Shown in pieces: positions 16,947-26,397 of a DNA stretch of 64,000 nucleotides. The notes below the pieces were generated by a model. It was not told the DNA's origin and made no database searches. It was given only the letters and a program-made list of their open reading frames with translations. The position numbers and the translations under genes are program-made. Numbering within the stretch: the first letter of the stretch is position 1; the number at the start of each line of letters is the position of its first letter. The DNA comes from Coriobacteriia bacterium (lineage in GTDB: Bacteria; Actinomycetota; Coriobacteriia; Anaerosomatales; SLCP01). The stretch spans positions 158,286 to 222,285 of the forward strand of contig JAUVXE010000002.1 of the NCBI GenBank assembly GCA_030603745.1. The letters run 5' to 3'.

Positions 16947-18110
16947 ATGGCAGACTCCAGCGAGCTGCGCTTCGCGACCCGCCTGATCCACGCCGGCCAG
17001 GGGCCCGACCCCGCCCACGGCGCCGTGATGCCGCCCATCTACCAGACCTCCACCTTCGCGTTCAAAGGGTTCGACGAGCCGGGCACCTACGACTACACCC
17101 GCTCCGGCAACCCCACGCGGGCGCAGCTGGAGGCGTGTCTGGCCTCGCTCGAGGGCGGGACGCACGGCTTCGTCTTCTCCACCGGCATGGCGGCGACCGC
17201 GACGATGCTCTCCGACTTCTGCTGCGGCGACCACCTCGTGGTCCACGACGACCTCTACGGCGGGACCTACCGGCTGCTCACCGAGGTCGTCGCCTCGCGC
17301 GGGATCGCGGTGGACTTCGTCGACCTGCGCGACCTCGACGCCCTCGACGCCGCGATCACCCCGGCCACCCGGGCGATCTGGATCGAGACCCCCACGAACC
17401 CGCTGATGAACCTCGTCGATCTCGCCGCCGTCTCCGAGCTCGCCCGGGCGAGGTCGGTGATGACGATCTGCGACAACACCTTCCTCTCGCCGTACTTCCA
17501 GCGCCCGCTCGAGCTGGGAGTGGACGTGGTCATGCACTCCACCACCAAGTACATCAACGGGCACAGCGACGTCGTGGGCGGCGCGCTGATCACGCGTGAC
17601 GAGGCGATCGCCGAGCGCATCGGCTTCCTGCAGAACGCCCTCGGCGCCGCCGAGGCGCCCTTCGACTGCTTCCTCGTGCTCCGGGGGGTCAAGACGCTCG
17701 CGCTGAGGATGGAGGCCCACAACGCCAACGCCCTCGCGATCGCGCGGTGGCTCGAGGCCCACCCCGCGATCACCCAGGTGCTCCACCCCGGGCTGCCCTC
17801 GCACCCCCAGCACGCGCTCGCGCTGCGGCAGGCCACCGGCTTCGGGGGTACCTTCTCCTTCCGCATCAAGGGCGGGCGCGAGGAGGCACGCCGCTTCCTC
17901 GAGGCGTGCGAGCTGTTCATCCTCGCCGAGTCGCTCGGCGGGGTGGAGTCGCTGATCGAGCAGCCCTACACCATGACCCATGTCTCGATGCCCGAGGAGG
18001 TCCGGCGACGGATCGGCATCACCGAGGACCTCATCCGGGTCTCGGTGGGCATCGAGCACGTCGGCGATCTCATCGCGGACCTCGACCAGGCGCTCGGTCG
18101 CATCGTCTAG
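16947..18110 (+). CDS. Trans-sulfuration PLP enzyme (cystathionine gamma-synthase/lyase type)
   Basis: 387 residues of the Cys/Met metabolism PLP family. Visible motifs are YDYTRSGNPTR, SSTGMAA-type phosphate loop (FSTGMAATATML), DNTFLSPYFQRPLELG and the PLP lysine in HSTTKYINGHSDV. The C-terminal GGVESLIEQPYTMTH block is typical of cystathionine gamma-synthase and beta/gamma-lyases. It could synthesise cystathionine from activated homoserine or degrade cystathionine; sequence alone does not decide. ATG 16947 has GGGGAGG five nt upstream. Confidence 0.92.
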   Translation: MADSSELRFATRLIHAGQGPDPAHGAVMPPIYQTSTFAFKGFDEPGTYDYTRSGNPTRAQLEACLASLEGGTHGFVFSTGMAATATMLSDFCCGDHLVVHDDLYGGTYRLLTEVVASRGIAVDFVDLRDLDALDAAITPATRAIWIETPTNPLMNLVDLAAVSELARARSVMTICDNTFLSPYFQRPLELGVDVVMHSTTKYINGHSDVVGGALITRDEAIAERIGFLQNALGAAEAPFDCFLVLRGVKTLALRMEAHNANALAIARWLEAHPAITQVLHPGLPSHPQHALALRQATGFGGTFSFRIKGGREEARRFLEACELFILAESLGGVESLIEQPYTMTHVSMPEEVRRRIGITEDLIRVSVGIEHVGDLIADLDQALGRIV

Positions 18111-18119
18111 ACTGTCCTC
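18108..18119 (+). promoter_or_regulatory. -10 element overlapping upstream stop, leaderless start
   Basis: TAGACT (18108-18113) includes the TAG stop of the preceding gene and ends six nt before ATG 18120. No SD precedes that ATG, which implies a leaderless transcript. Confidence 0.5.
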
Positions 18120-18542
18120 ATGTGGGTGATCACGCACACGGTGTCAGGGATGGCGCTCGGTGCGACCCTCGAGGACCTCGGTCCGTGGCTGGTCGTGCCG
18201 GGAGCGCTCCTGCTGCACCTGCTCCTCGACCTCGTCCCGCACTGGGACTACACTCGCACGCCGAACGCGGTTCGCTGGGGCGCGATCGACCTCGCCGCCT
18301 CGGGCGCCGCGCTGCTGGCGGCGTACGCGCTCCTCGACGCCGGCTGGCTTGTGCTGCTCGCCGGTGCGGTCTCGGCGCTCCCGGACCTCGACGTGTTCAA
18401 CGCCCTGCTTCCCACCGAGCGACGCGTCCGCCTCTTCCCGAGCCACTGGTCGCGCTTCCCGCACGGCCGGGCCGAACCGGTCCCCGGCACCGCGCTGCAG
18501 GCTGTGGTGGTCGCCCTCTCGCTCCTGCTGCTCCTGCGCTGA
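18120..18542 (+). CDS. Small DUF457-like membrane protein (membrane-bound hydrolase-like)
   Basis: 140 residues with three or four hydrophobic helices. It keeps short His/Asp motifs at membrane edges: THTVSGMALGA at the start, LLLDLVPHWDYTR, SALPDLDVFNALLP and PSHWSRFPHGRAEPVPGTALQ. These resemble the metal-binding HxxxG, D-x-PD and H pattern of YdjM/DUF457 membrane hydrolases, here in a shortened form. Substrate unknown. The start is the probable leaderless ATG at 18120. Confidence 0.65.
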   Translation: MWVITHTVSGMALGATLEDLGPWLVVPGALLLHLLLDLVPHWDYTRTPNAVRWGAIDLAASGAALLAAYALLDAGWLVLLAGAVSALPDLDVFNALLPTERRVRLFPSHWSRFPHGRAEPVPGTALQAVVVALSLLLLLR

Positions 18543-18660
18543 CCGGACCGCCGCACCTGCCGGCGTGCGGTTCGCGCGCCGGGGTGGAATGAAGGATACT
18601 GTCCGACACAGCGCGGCCCCGTGCGGCGCAACGGCCGACCGGACCGGAAGGGTGACCGTC

Positions 18661-19167
18661 GTGAAGTACCCGCTCGACCGCCTGGACAAGCGACTGATCA
18701 GCATCTTCGCGAAGGACGCCCGGATGCCCATGGCCGAGGCCGCCGAGCGCGCCGGCGTCGCGCGCCCGACCGCCGCCGCGCGCGTGAAGAGCCTCGTGGA
18801 GCGTGGCTCGCTCCGGTTCGCCGCGCTCGTGGACGCCTCGAGCGCCGGCGACCTGACCCTCGCGCTCGTCGGCCTGAAGCTCGACAAGTACCAACTCGAG
18901 GAGTCGGTCAAGAAGATCGCGACGCTCGACGAGGTGAGCTGGGCCGCGGTCGTGACCGGCCGCTACGACATCATCGCCCAGGTGGTGACCGAGGGAGGCA
19001 TGCCGGGGCTCTACGACTTCCTCAACACCTCGCTGCTCGAGGTCGGCGGCATCGCGTCCTCGGAGATGTTCGTCGTGATGAAGGCGACCGGCAAGTGGAC
19101 CGCGCTCCCGCCGGGACTGCTCCGCGAGTGGTCGGGCGAGGAGTCAGGCGCCGTCGACGGCGCGTAG
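18661..19167 (+). CDS. Lrp/AsnC-family transcription regulator
   Basis: 168 residues. An N-terminal winged HTH (LDKRLISIFAKDARMPMAEAAERAGVARPTAAARVKSL) is followed by an effector-binding RAM/ActD domain (LTLALVGLKLDKYQLEESVKKIATLDEVSWAAVVTGRYDIIAQVV). It should bind DNA as an oligomer and respond to an amino acid or similar ligand. GTG 18661 has GGAAGGG eight nt upstream. The last 24 bp overlap the convergent membrane-protein gene. Confidence 0.88.
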   Translation: MKYPLDRLDKRLISIFAKDARMPMAEAAERAGVARPTAAARVKSLVERGSLRFAALVDASSAGDLTLALVGLKLDKYQLEESVKKIATLDEVSWAAVVTGRYDIIAQVVTEGGMPGLYDFLNTSLLEVGGIASSEMFVVMKATGKWTALPPGLLREWSGEESGAVDGA

Positions 19168-19863
19168 CCGCCCGGCGAACGCGTCCGCCTCGGCGGGCGT
19201 GTAGAAGTGCAGCGCGAACACCACGCGCCGCCCGGTCACCGGGTCGGGCCCCTCGAACGAGACGGCGTGACCCTCGGCGAGCGCGTCGATGGGACGCACG
19301 AAAGGCCAGATCACCCACCCGAGACGCCGACGTGCCCAGCCCCGGCCGATCCGGACATCGGAGATCGCGCCGAGCGGGACCGCGATCCTCGGCAGGGTGC
19401 CCGGCTCCTGGCACGCGGCGATCCCCGGGCCCTCCCACAGCCCTCCTGCCATGGCCGAGGACGCGAACGCGTAGGCGAGGAGCAGCACGGGCGCCGCCAG
19501 CACGAGCGGCCACCGGCCGAGCACGGCGGCCGAGAGGAGCGCCACGGGCACGAGCGCCATGAGGAGCGTCTGGAGGCCGATGAAGAAGGTATAGGTGCCC
19601 GGGTCGAGCCGCCTGCCGGAGACCTCGAGCATCCCGGCACGGACTCGCAGCTGCACGTACTCGCCGAAGCGGCTCGAGGTCCGGTAGTGGTAGGCGGTCA
19701 GGACGTCCTGCTCGCGCTCGACCTCGCCCGGGCGCACGCCGGGCAGCTCAGCGCCGCCCGTGTCGGCGGACCCGCCCCGTACGACCGCGCGGGTGAGCCA
19801 GACCGTCCAGGCGACCGCTGCCACAAGCACCGCCGCGACCAGGGGGTATCCCGTCCCGAGCAT
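19144..19863 (-). CDS. Membrane protein of unknown function with two hydrophobic regions
   Basis: 239 residues. One N-terminal helix (YPLVAAVLVAAVAWTVWL) is followed by a soluble part, and then two closely spaced central helices (FFIGLQTLLMALVPVALLSA and PLVLAAPVLLLAYAFASS). The C-terminal soluble domain (IAVPLGAISDVRIGRGW ... RRVVFALHFYTPAEADAFAGRL) has a PH-like strand pattern, but this is only a resemblance. ATG 19863 has AAGGAGG six nt upstream. Confidence 0.65.
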   Translation of the reverse strand: MLGTGYPLVAAVLVAAVAWTVWLTRAVVRGGSADTGGAELPGVRPGEVEREQDVLTAYHYRTSSRFGEYVQLRVRAGMLEVSGRRLDPGTYTFFIGLQTLLMALVPVALLSAAVLGRWPLVLAAPVLLLAYAFASSAMAGGLWEGPGIAACQEPGTLPRIAVPLGAISDVRIGRGWARRRLGWVIWPFVRPIDALAEGHAVSFEGPDPVTGRRVVFALHFYTPAEADAFAGRLRAVDGA

Positions 19864-20051
19864 CACCGGCCTCCTTCGCCGCTCCTGCGGGCCCCGCGCC
19901 GGGGCGGGCGCCCTCTCCGCTTCCGCAAGCATGGTACTCCCGCACGGAAAGGGTCGCCAGGAGCGGCGGCGGTCGGGTATGTAGTGGACGGCGGCACTGA
20001 ACGAGCCGCCGCCTCGACGGGGCCTGCCGCGGCCCGAACCGAAAGGACCTC

Positions 20052-22088
20052 ATGAACCCGAGAATCGACGACCTGGCGATCGACACGCTGCGCTTCCTCG
20101 CGGTCGACATGGTGCAGAGGGCGAACTCCGGTCACCCGGGCATGCCGATGGGCGCCGCGCCGACCGCCTACACCGTCTGGAACCGCTTCCTGCGCTTCGA
20201 CCCGGCCGACCCCGCCTGGCCGGACCGCGACCAGTTCGTGCTCTCGGCGGGCCACGGGTGCGCCCTCCTCTACGCGCTCCTCCACCTCACCGGCTACGAC
20301 CTGCCCATGGAGGAGCTCCGGGCGTTCCGGCAGTGGGGCAGCCGCACGCCGGGCCATCCCGAGGCGGGTCTGACCCCCGGCGTGGAGGCCACCACGGGTC
20401 CCCTCGGCCAGGGGTTCGCCAACGCGGTGGGTATGGCGATCGCCGAGGCGTCGCTCGCCGACCGCTTCAACCGCCCCGGGCATGCCGTGGTCGACCACCA
20501 CACCTACGTGCTCTGCAGCGACGGCGACCTCATGGAGGGCGTGGCCTCCGAGGCGGCATCCCTCGCCGGCCACCTCGGCCTCGGCAAGCTCATCGCGGTG
20601 TGGGACGACAACCGCATCTCGATCGAGGGCTCGACCGACCTCGCGTTCACCGAGGACACCGTCGCGCGCTTCGACGCCTACGGCTGGCACGTCCAGCGCA
20701 TCGCCGACGGCACCGACCACGAGGCCGTCGCGGCCGCCGTCGAGGCGGCGCGCGCGGTCACCGACCGCCCCTCGTTCATCGCGGTCCGCACCGAGATCGG
20801 TCACGGCAGCCCCAACAAGGCCGGCACCGCCTCGGCGCACGGCGAGCCCCTCGGCGAGGAGGAGGTCCGGCTCGCCAAGGAGGCTCTCGGCTGGCCGCTC
20901 GAGCCCTCGTTCCACGTGCCCGCCGAGGCCCGCGACCACTTCCTCACCATGGGCGCGCGCGGCGCGGACCTCCACGCGGCGTGGCAGGAGCACTTCACCG
21001 CCTACCGCGAGGCGCATCCGGAGCTCGCCGAGGAGTTCGAGCGCCGCATGCGCGGCGAGCGCGCCGACGGCCTCGCCGGGCGTCTGCCGGTCTTCTCCGC
21101 CGAGGAGGGCGCGATGGCGACCCGCGAGGCGAGCGGGAAGGTGATGAACGCGATCGCGGAGCACGTGCCGGAGCTCATGGGCGGCTCGGCCGACCTCGCG
21201 CCGAGCACCAAGACCCTGCTCGAAGGCTTCGGCGACTTCACCGCCACCGACCGCACCGGGCGCAACCTGCGCTTCGGCGTGCGCGAGCACGCGATGGGCG
21301 CGATCGTCAACGGCATGGCCTACCACGGCGGCTTCGTGCCGTACGGCTCGACGTTCCTGATCTTCTCGGACTACATGCGCCCGCCCATCCGCCTCGCCGC
21401 CCTCACCGGGCTGCACGTCGTGCACGTCTTCACCCACGACAGCGTGGGCCTCGGCGAGGACGGCCCCACGCACCAGCCCGTCGAGCACCTCCTCGCGCTG
21501 CGCGCCATCCCGCGCGCGGTGCTGCTGCGCCCGGCCGACCCCAACGAGACCGCCGCGGCCTGGCACGTCGCCCTCACCGAGCGCGACCGCCCGGTCATGC
21601 TCGCCCTCACCCGCCAGAAGGTGCCCACCCTCGACCCGTCCGCCTACCCGGCCCTCGCCGAGGGGGTGCGCCGCGGCGGCTATGTGCTCGCCGAGGCCCC
21701 CGACGGCGCCGCGCCCGCCGCGACCATCGTGGCGTCCGGTTCCGAGGTGCACCTCGCGCTCGAGGCTCGCGAGACGCTCGCGGCCGAGGGGGTCGCGGTG
21801 CGCGTCGTGAGCATGGTCTCGCAGGACCTCTTCGGCGAACAGGCCGAGGAGTACCGGCGCGAGGTCGTGCCCGCGGACGTGCCGGTCGTCTCGGTCGAAG
21901 CCGGCGTCACGCTCGGCTGGCAGGCATACCTCGGCGGCTCGACGCCCGACGGCGCCGCGGCAGTCACGGCGCTCGGCATCGACCGGTTCGGCGCGTCGGC
22001 GCCGGGCGGCACGGTGCTCGCCGAGCTCGGCATGAACGCCGCAGCCGTGACGGGCGCGGTCCGCGCGGTGCTCGAGGCCCGCGACTGA
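20052..22088 (+). CDS. tkt: Transketolase
   Basis: 678 residues, full family length. ThDP-binding and active-site motifs are present: [15 protein letters not shown], the [13 protein letters not shown] block, [45 protein letters not shown] and, in the Pyr domain, [16 protein letters not shown] and [20 protein letters not shown]. It transfers two-carbon ketol units in the pentose phosphate pathway (with ribose and erythrose 4-phosphates). ATG 20052 has GAAAGGA upstream. It converges on the PEP carboxylase gene. Confidence 0.97.
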   Translation: MNPRIDDLAIDTLRFLAVDMVQRANSGHPGMPMGAAPTAYTVWNRFLRFDPADPAWPDRDQFVLSAGHGCALLYALLHLTGYDLPMEELRAFRQWGSRTPGHPEAGLTPGVEATTGPLGQGFANAVGMAIAEASLADRFNRPGHAVVDHHTYVLCSDGDLMEGVASEAASLAGHLGLGKLIAVWDDNRISIEGSTDLAFTEDTVARFDAYGWHVQRIADGTDHEAVAAAVEAARAVTDRPSFIAVRTEIGHGSPNKAGTASAHGEPLGEEEVRLAKEALGWPLEPSFHVPAEARDHFLTMGARGADLHAAWQEHFTAYREAHPELAEEFERRMRGERADGLAGRLPVFSAEEGAMATREASGKVMNAIAEHVPELMGGSADLAPSTKTLLEGFGDFTATDRTGRNLRFGVREHAMGAIVNGMAYHGGFVPYGSTFLIFSDYMRPPIRLAALTGLHVVHVFTHDSVGLGEDGPTHQPVEHLLALRAIPRAVLLRPADPNETAAAWHVALTERDRPVMLALTRQKVPTLDPSAYPALAEGVRRGGYVLAEAPDGAAPAATIVASGSEVHLALEARETLAAEGVAVRVVSMVSQDLFGEQAEEYRREVVPADVPVVSVEAGVTLGWQAYLGGSTPDGAAAVTALGIDRFGASAPGGTVLAELGMNAAAVTGAVRAVLEARD

Positions 22089-22146
22089 CGGGGTCGCCGC
22101 CTGTGCGCGGCGCGTCGGCGCCACCGCCCGCGAAGCGCTGCCGCGG

Positions 22147-23607
22147 TCAGCCGAGGAACCGCCGCCTGAGCGCGGCCTGCAGCACGAGGCCGGCCGCGAC
22201 CGCGTCCTGACGGCCCTCGAGCGCCTCCCGCAGGCGACGCGTGGTCTCGAGGTACTCCGTGTCGGGCTCCCAGTCGAACCCGGCGCGGCGGACCGCCTCG
22301 CGCAGCTGCGGCGTCGCGAGCGGGCCGTCGAGGTCGGCATGGCGGAGCGCCTCGGCGAGCTTGGCGTCGAACGAGGGGTAGACCTCGCGGACGAAGGCAA
22401 GGTCGTCGGCGGAGAGCGACTCGAGGCCGAGCAGCTCCGGCGGCATGCCGGCCGAGTAGAGCGACCCGGTGAAGGAGATCGCGCGGGGCAGGGTCACGCC
22501 CTCGAGCTTGCGCGCGTAGCCGAAGAGCCCGATATGGAGCTTGCGTGCCCGGCGCGCGGGGATGAGCTTCGCGTACGCGTTGACCGTCCCCGCGAGCTCG
22601 AGCACCCGCGCGCGGTAGACCTCGCTGTAGGCGGCCATGATCGGCGCGGCGCGCTCCTCGTCGATCTGCCGCGCGGGGCCGATCTCGCGCGAGCGCAGGT
22701 GCTCGATGGCGGCACGCGACTCCTCGGGCGGGTAGTCGTACTTGAACGCCGACTGGATCGAGAACGTGACGACGCTCGGGTACTCCCGCCCCACGCGCTC
22801 GGCGGTGCGCGGCGTCAGCCCTCCGCGAAACGGCGCGGACCCCATGCCGAGGATCGGATGGATCCGCACCCCGGTACGCTCGGCGAGCCGGTCGAAGCCG
22901 GCGAGCGCGATCTTGTTCGCGAGCGCCGCCGACACGAGCCCGTAGTTCATGGCGGTGTCCGAGCGGGCGAGGAAGACGCGCTGGTCGGCGACGTCCTTGT
23001 CCGAGAGGTACTCGCCCACGACATCGGGCGCCGAGAGCATGCTCGGGAGGTCCTCGAAGAGCGGGATCACGTCGATGCGCTCGGGCCCCGACTCCCCGAC
23101 CCACTCGGCGATCGTGAGGTCGTCGGGTGCGAACCGCTCGTGCTGGCGGTCGTGGATGAACCGGCAGTAGTAGCGGTAGATGCGGTCGATACACCGCGCC
23201 GAGGTGGTCATCGGCAGGATGACCTCGTAGATCGGGGTGACGTCGCGGCCGTAGAAGAGCCGGGCCGCGTCGTATGAGCGCGGGATCGACTCGAGCGTCT
23301 CGAGCAGGACCTTCGCTTCGGCGGTCTCGACGGTGGGGTTCGGGACGCGCAGCGTGAGGTTGACCGTCTCGCCGAGCACGTTCTCACGGAAGTACGGCTC
23401 GTAGAAGGAGAGGAGCTTCTTGACGACGTAGGTGTCGATCTCCTTGCCCTCGACGTCCCACATCTGCTCGTCGCAGCCGAGGTGCGAGTACGCGTAGTAC
23501 GCCTCGCGGATCTCGTCCTCGCCCGCGAGCACGGGGGAGGACGAGAAGAACGGGACGGAGGCGTTGTCGGGGTGCTGCGTGCTCATGGTGCGGGGGACGG
23601 TTCGCAT
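22147..23607 (-). CDS. ppcA: Archaeal-type phosphoenolpyruvate carboxylase
   Basis: 486 residues, about half the size of the classical bacterial enzyme and matching the archaeal-type (PpcA) family. The signature N-terminus PRTMSTQHPDN is at residues 5-15. Conserved blocks include EAYYAYSHLGCDEQMWDVEGKE, PEVILPMTTSA-like IYEVILPMTTSA, FLARSDTAMNYG, LGMGSAPFRGGLTP and SIQSAFKYDYP. It carboxylates PEP to oxaloacetate, an anaplerotic step. ATG 23607 has GAGGAGG four nt upstream. This form is mostly archaeal and is found sporadically in anaerobic bacteria. Confidence 0.95.
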   Translation of the reverse strand: MRTVPRTMSTQHPDNASVPFFSSSPVLAGEDEIREAYYAYSHLGCDEQMWDVEGKEIDTYVVKKLLSFYEPYFRENVLGETVNLTLRVPNPTVETAEAKVLLETLESIPRSYDAARLFYGRDVTPIYEVILPMTTSARCIDRIYRYYCRFIHDRQHERFAPDDLTIAEWVGESGPERIDVIPLFEDLPSMLSAPDVVGEYLSDKDVADQRVFLARSDTAMNYGLVSAALANKIALAGFDRLAERTGVRIHPILGMGSAPFRGGLTPRTAERVGREYPSVVTFSIQSAFKYDYPPEESRAAIEHLRSREIGPARQIDEERAAPIMAAYSEVYRARVLELAGTVNAYAKLIPARRARKLHIGLFGYARKLEGVTLPRAISFTGSLYSAGMPPELLGLESLSADDLAFVREVYPSFDAKLAEALRHADLDGPLATPQLREAVRRAGFDWEPDTEYLETTRRLREALEGRQDAVAAGLVLQAALRRRFLG

Positions 23608-23800
23608 CGGACCTCCTCGGCGGGTGCGGGCCTCTCGGCGTGTGGCTCCGGCGGTGTCAGAAGTGTGTTCCCCAACCGGCGCCGGATACACCGGGCGCAA
23701 GACGTGCCGGTTCAACCACCCGGCGCGGGGAATACTCGAAGCGGCTGGCCGATCCGGACGGCGGGGCGCTGCGCCGTCCGACGCACACCCGGAGGTGCGC

Positions 23801-24031
23801 ATGCGTTACGTCTATCTCACGCTCGCCGTGCTCCTTGCCGGCGTGGCCCTCGTGTTCAGCGTCCAGAACTTCTCGCTCGTCACGCTCAGCTTCTTCACCC
23901 TGGAGCTGACCGTGCCGCTGTGGGCCGTGGTCGTTGCCGCGTATCTCGCCGGAGCGCTCACGGGCGGATTCATCATCGGCTCCGTCCGCAGGATCGTCTC
24001 CGGCTCGAGAGCCCGCCGGGTGCCCGCCTGA
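23801..24031 (+). CDS. LapA-domain (DUF1049) small membrane protein
   Basis: 76 residues with two membrane helices. The first carries the LapA hallmark VFSVQNFSLVTLSFF (V-Q-N dipeptide region) and the second is AVVVAAYLAGALTGGFIIG. A short basic tail (RRIVSGSRARRV) follows. LapA/YciS-type proteins function in envelope assembly in proteobacteria; in high-GC Gram-positives the role is undefined. ATG 23801 has GGAGG upstream. Confidence 0.8.
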   Translation: MRYVYLTLAVLLAGVALVFSVQNFSLVTLSFFTLELTVPLWAVVVAAYLAGALTGGFIIGSVRRIVSGSRARRVPA

Positions 24032-24037
24032 TGCACG

Positions 24038-24063
24038 GACGCCCCGCCACGAGGCGGGGCGTC
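24038..24063. terminator. Strong bidirectional terminator hairpin
   Basis: GACGCCCCGCC, ACGA loop, GGCGGGGCGTC: an 11-bp perfect stem with a four-nt loop between the convergent LapA-like and Hsp20 genes. Confidence 0.75.
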
Positions 24064-24133
24064 GTCGAACGGGCGACGACGATCGGACGGGCTCGCTTGG
24101 AGCCATCCGGAGCGCCGTCGACCGGTGCGGTCG

Positions 24134-24589
24134 CTACGCTCTCTCGCCCGCACCCAGTGCGACATGATGGGTCGTGGGCTTGAGGGCCTCGGCTGCCTTC
24201 GGCACACGTACCTCGAGCACGCCGTCGACGTAGTCGGCGGTGACCGAAGCGGGGTCGATCCCCTCGGGCAGCACGAGCGAACGCTCGAACGTGCCGGAGC
24301 TCCGCTCACGGATCACCCAGCCCTCGTCCTCTCGCTCGGACTCCGACTTCCGCTCTCCCTTGATGGTGAGCACGCCGTCGGTGACCGCGACGTCGATGTC
24401 ATCACGGCTGAGGCCGGGCAGCTCGGCGTGGACGACGAGATCCTCATCGGTCGTCCGCACGTCGATCCTCGGCGCCCAGGAGACGCCGACGGACTCGCCG
24501 CCCCCGGTCTGACCCGGGCCGAGGCGACCGAACAGGCGATCCACCTCGCGCTGCATGCGTAGCATCTCGCCGAACGGGTCGAAACGCAT
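24134..24589 (-). CDS. Hsp20 small heat-shock protein
   Basis: 151 residues. The N-terminus (MRFDPFGEMLRMQREVDRLF) is followed by an alpha-crystallin domain (APRIDVRTTDEDLVVHAELPGLSRDDIDVAV ... LTIKGERKSE ... FERSLVLPEGIDPASVTADYVDGVLEVRVPK). Such proteins bind unfolding clients as oligomeric holdases. ATG 24589 is chosen, but GTGs at 24598 and 24607 upstream are also in frame and have SD-like sequence. No CIRCE or HAIR operator was recognised upstream. Confidence 0.93.
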   Translation of the reverse strand: MRFDPFGEMLRMQREVDRLFGRLGPGQTGGGESVGVSWAPRIDVRTTDEDLVVHAELPGLSRDDIDVAVTDGVLTIKGERKSESEREDEGWVIRERSSGTFERSLVLPEGIDPASVTADYVDGVLEVRVPKAAEALKPTTHHVALGAGERA

Positions 24590-24739
24590 GATCGTCACCC
24601 CTCTCACCTCCTCCCGACTCGAACGGACCGGTTCGCCGTCATCGACTTATGTCATGTTTCATCCCTGCACTCAGGTATGTACCATCCTCGCAGCTGACTA
24701 AACCGCAGATGGGAGGTGGTGCGGTATGATCATCCGACC

Positions 24740-25741
24740 ATGTGCTCCGCGCCCGACATCCGCCACATCCTGCCGCCTCGTTCGGTCGTGCTCGGCCCGA
24801 TGGCCGGGATCACCGAAGCGCCGTTCCGCGGCATCTGCAAGCGCATGGGCGCGACGCTGACCTACACCGAGATGATCAGCGCCACCGGGCTGCACTACAA
24901 CCCCGACGCCGCGATCTCACGCTCGCTCCTCACCTTCTCCGCCGAGGAGGTCCCCTGCGGGGTGCAGCTCTTCGGCCACGATCCGGCCATCATGGCCGCC
25001 CAGGCGGCACGGATCGCCGAGCGGTACGGTGACGACGTGGCGCTCATCGACATCAACATGGGCTGCCCGGTCAGCAAGGTCGTCTGCAAGGGCTCCGGCG
25101 CGGCGCTCATGCGCGACCCCGACCTCGCGGCGGCCATCGTGCGGGAGGTCGCCTCGGCGTGCGGGAAGCCGGTGACGGTGAAGTTCCGCAGCGGCTGGGA
25201 GGCCGGCGAGCGCACCGCCGTCGCGTTCGCGCGGGCGATGGAGTCCGCGGGGGCGTCCGCGATGTGCGTCCACGGGCGGACCCGCTCGCAGTTCTACCGG
25301 GGAGCGGCCGACTGGGACGTGATCGCGGCCGTGAAGGCCGCGGTCGACGTGCCGGTGACCGGCTCGGGGGACGTCTTCACCGCCGAGGACACCGTTCGAA
25401 TGCTCGAGGTGACCGGCGTCGACGCCGTGATGGTCGCCCGAGGGGCGCAGGGCAACCCGTGGATCTTCCGCGAGGCCCGCTCGCTCATCGACCACGGCGT
25501 GCACCTCGAGCCGCCCAGCGCACTCGAGCGCATCGACGTCGCCCGCGAGCACGCCGCGGCGCTCGTCGAGTTCGCCGGCGAGCGCGCGTTCGCGCGGATG
25601 CGCAAGCACGTGGCGTGGTACATCCACGGCATGCCGGGCGCCACCCGGATGCGGGAGCGCGTGAACCACGCGCCGAGTCACGCCGCGCTCGACGAGATGC
25701 TCGCCGAGTACCGCGCCTACCTCGAGGGGCGCCCGGCTTGA
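24740..25741 (+). CDS. tRNA-dihydrouridine synthase (Dus family, DusB-like)
   Basis: 333 residues. A TIM barrel with GPMAGITEAPFRGICKRMGA, INMGCPVSKVVCKGSGAALMRDP (containing the catalytic Cys), VTVKFRSGWE, MCVHGRTRSQFYRG, SGDVFTAED and VARGAQGNPWIF is diagnostic. The C-terminal helical domain contains MRKHVAWYIHGMPGATRMRERVN. It reduces specific uridines in the tRNA D-loop using FMN and NAD(P)H. TATGAT at 24725-24730 lies nine nt before ATG 24740 with no SD, so a leaderless start is plausible; a GTG at 24719 directly after GGGAGG is the alternative. Confidence 0.92.
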   Translation: MCSAPDIRHILPPRSVVLGPMAGITEAPFRGICKRMGATLTYTEMISATGLHYNPDAAISRSLLTFSAEEVPCGVQLFGHDPAIMAAQAARIAERYGDDVALIDINMGCPVSKVVCKGSGAALMRDPDLAAAIVREVASACGKPVTVKFRSGWEAGERTAVAFARAMESAGASAMCVHGRTRSQFYRGAADWDVIAAVKAAVDVPVTGSGDVFTAEDTVRMLEVTGVDAVMVARGAQGNPWIFREARSLIDHGVHLEPPSALERIDVAREHAAALVEFAGERAFARMRKHVAWYIHGMPGATRMRERVNHAPSHAALDEMLAEYRAYLEGRPA

Positions 25742-25860
25742 CACGAGGCCGCACCGGTCACATCGTGAGGTCGTGAGGCCCTGCGGGCGTGGCGTCGCCG
25801 CCATCCGCCCGCGACCTGTCGCCGAGGAGCCCGGCGCGTGCCGGGAGAGGATGGTGCCCC

Positions 25861-26397
25861 ATGCGCAACGACGTCGTGCTCACCGTGACCGGCCCCGACC
25901 GCGTGGGCATCGTCGAGCAGGTCACCGGCGTACTGCTCGATCTCGGCGCCAACGTCGAGACGAGCCGGATGGCCCGCCTCGGCGGGGAGTTCGCGATCAT
26001 CATGCTCGTCTCGGTGCCGGCGGAGTGGGCGAGCGGGATCGAGTCCGCCTTCGGCGACCTGACCGCCGAGGGCTATCGGGTGACGGTCGCGCCGACCGGC
26101 CGCGAGTCGGCCGCCGCCCAGCGCGCGTGGCTGCCCTATCGGATCGAGGTCCACGGCGCCGACCACGAGGGCATCGTGCACGAGATCGCCGCCGGCCTCT
26201 CGGCGCGCGGCATCAACGTCGAGTCGATGGACACCGGCACGAGCCCGGCGCCGGTGAGCGGCACCACGCTCTTCTCGATGGCGGCGGTCGTCGCGGTGCC
26301 CCCGGGGCTCGACGAGGCCGAGTGGACCGCCGAGCTCTGCGAGGCCGGCAGGCAGGCGAACGTGGGCGTCATCGTGACGCCCATCGAAGGACCGTGA
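25861..26397 (+). CDS. Tandem ACT-domain protein (glycine-cleavage-repressor-like)
   Basis: 178 residues comprising two ACT domains: VVLTVTGPDRVGIVEQVTGVLLDLGANVE and, from about residue 93, YRIEVHGADHEGIVHEIAAGLSARGINVESMDT. This is the GcvR-like arrangement of amino-acid sensing proteins without a DNA-binding or catalytic domain. GAGAGGATGG precedes ATG 25861. Its last four bases overlap the GTG start of the winged-helix gene. Confidence 0.85.
   Translation: MRNDVVLTVTGPDRVGIVEQVTGVLLDLGANVETSRMARLGGEFAIIMLVSVPAEWASGIESAFGDLTAEGYRVTVAPTGRESAAAQRAWLPYRIEVHGADHEGIVHEIAAGLSARGINVESMDTGTSPAPVSGTTLFSMAAVVAVPPGLDEAEWTAELCEAGRQANVGVIVTPIEGP

Noticed and set aside
24630-24690. Possible HspR or CIRCE operator before the Hsp20 gene
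   Set aside because: I found no inverted repeat of the expected form; the sequence there shows only scattered short matches.
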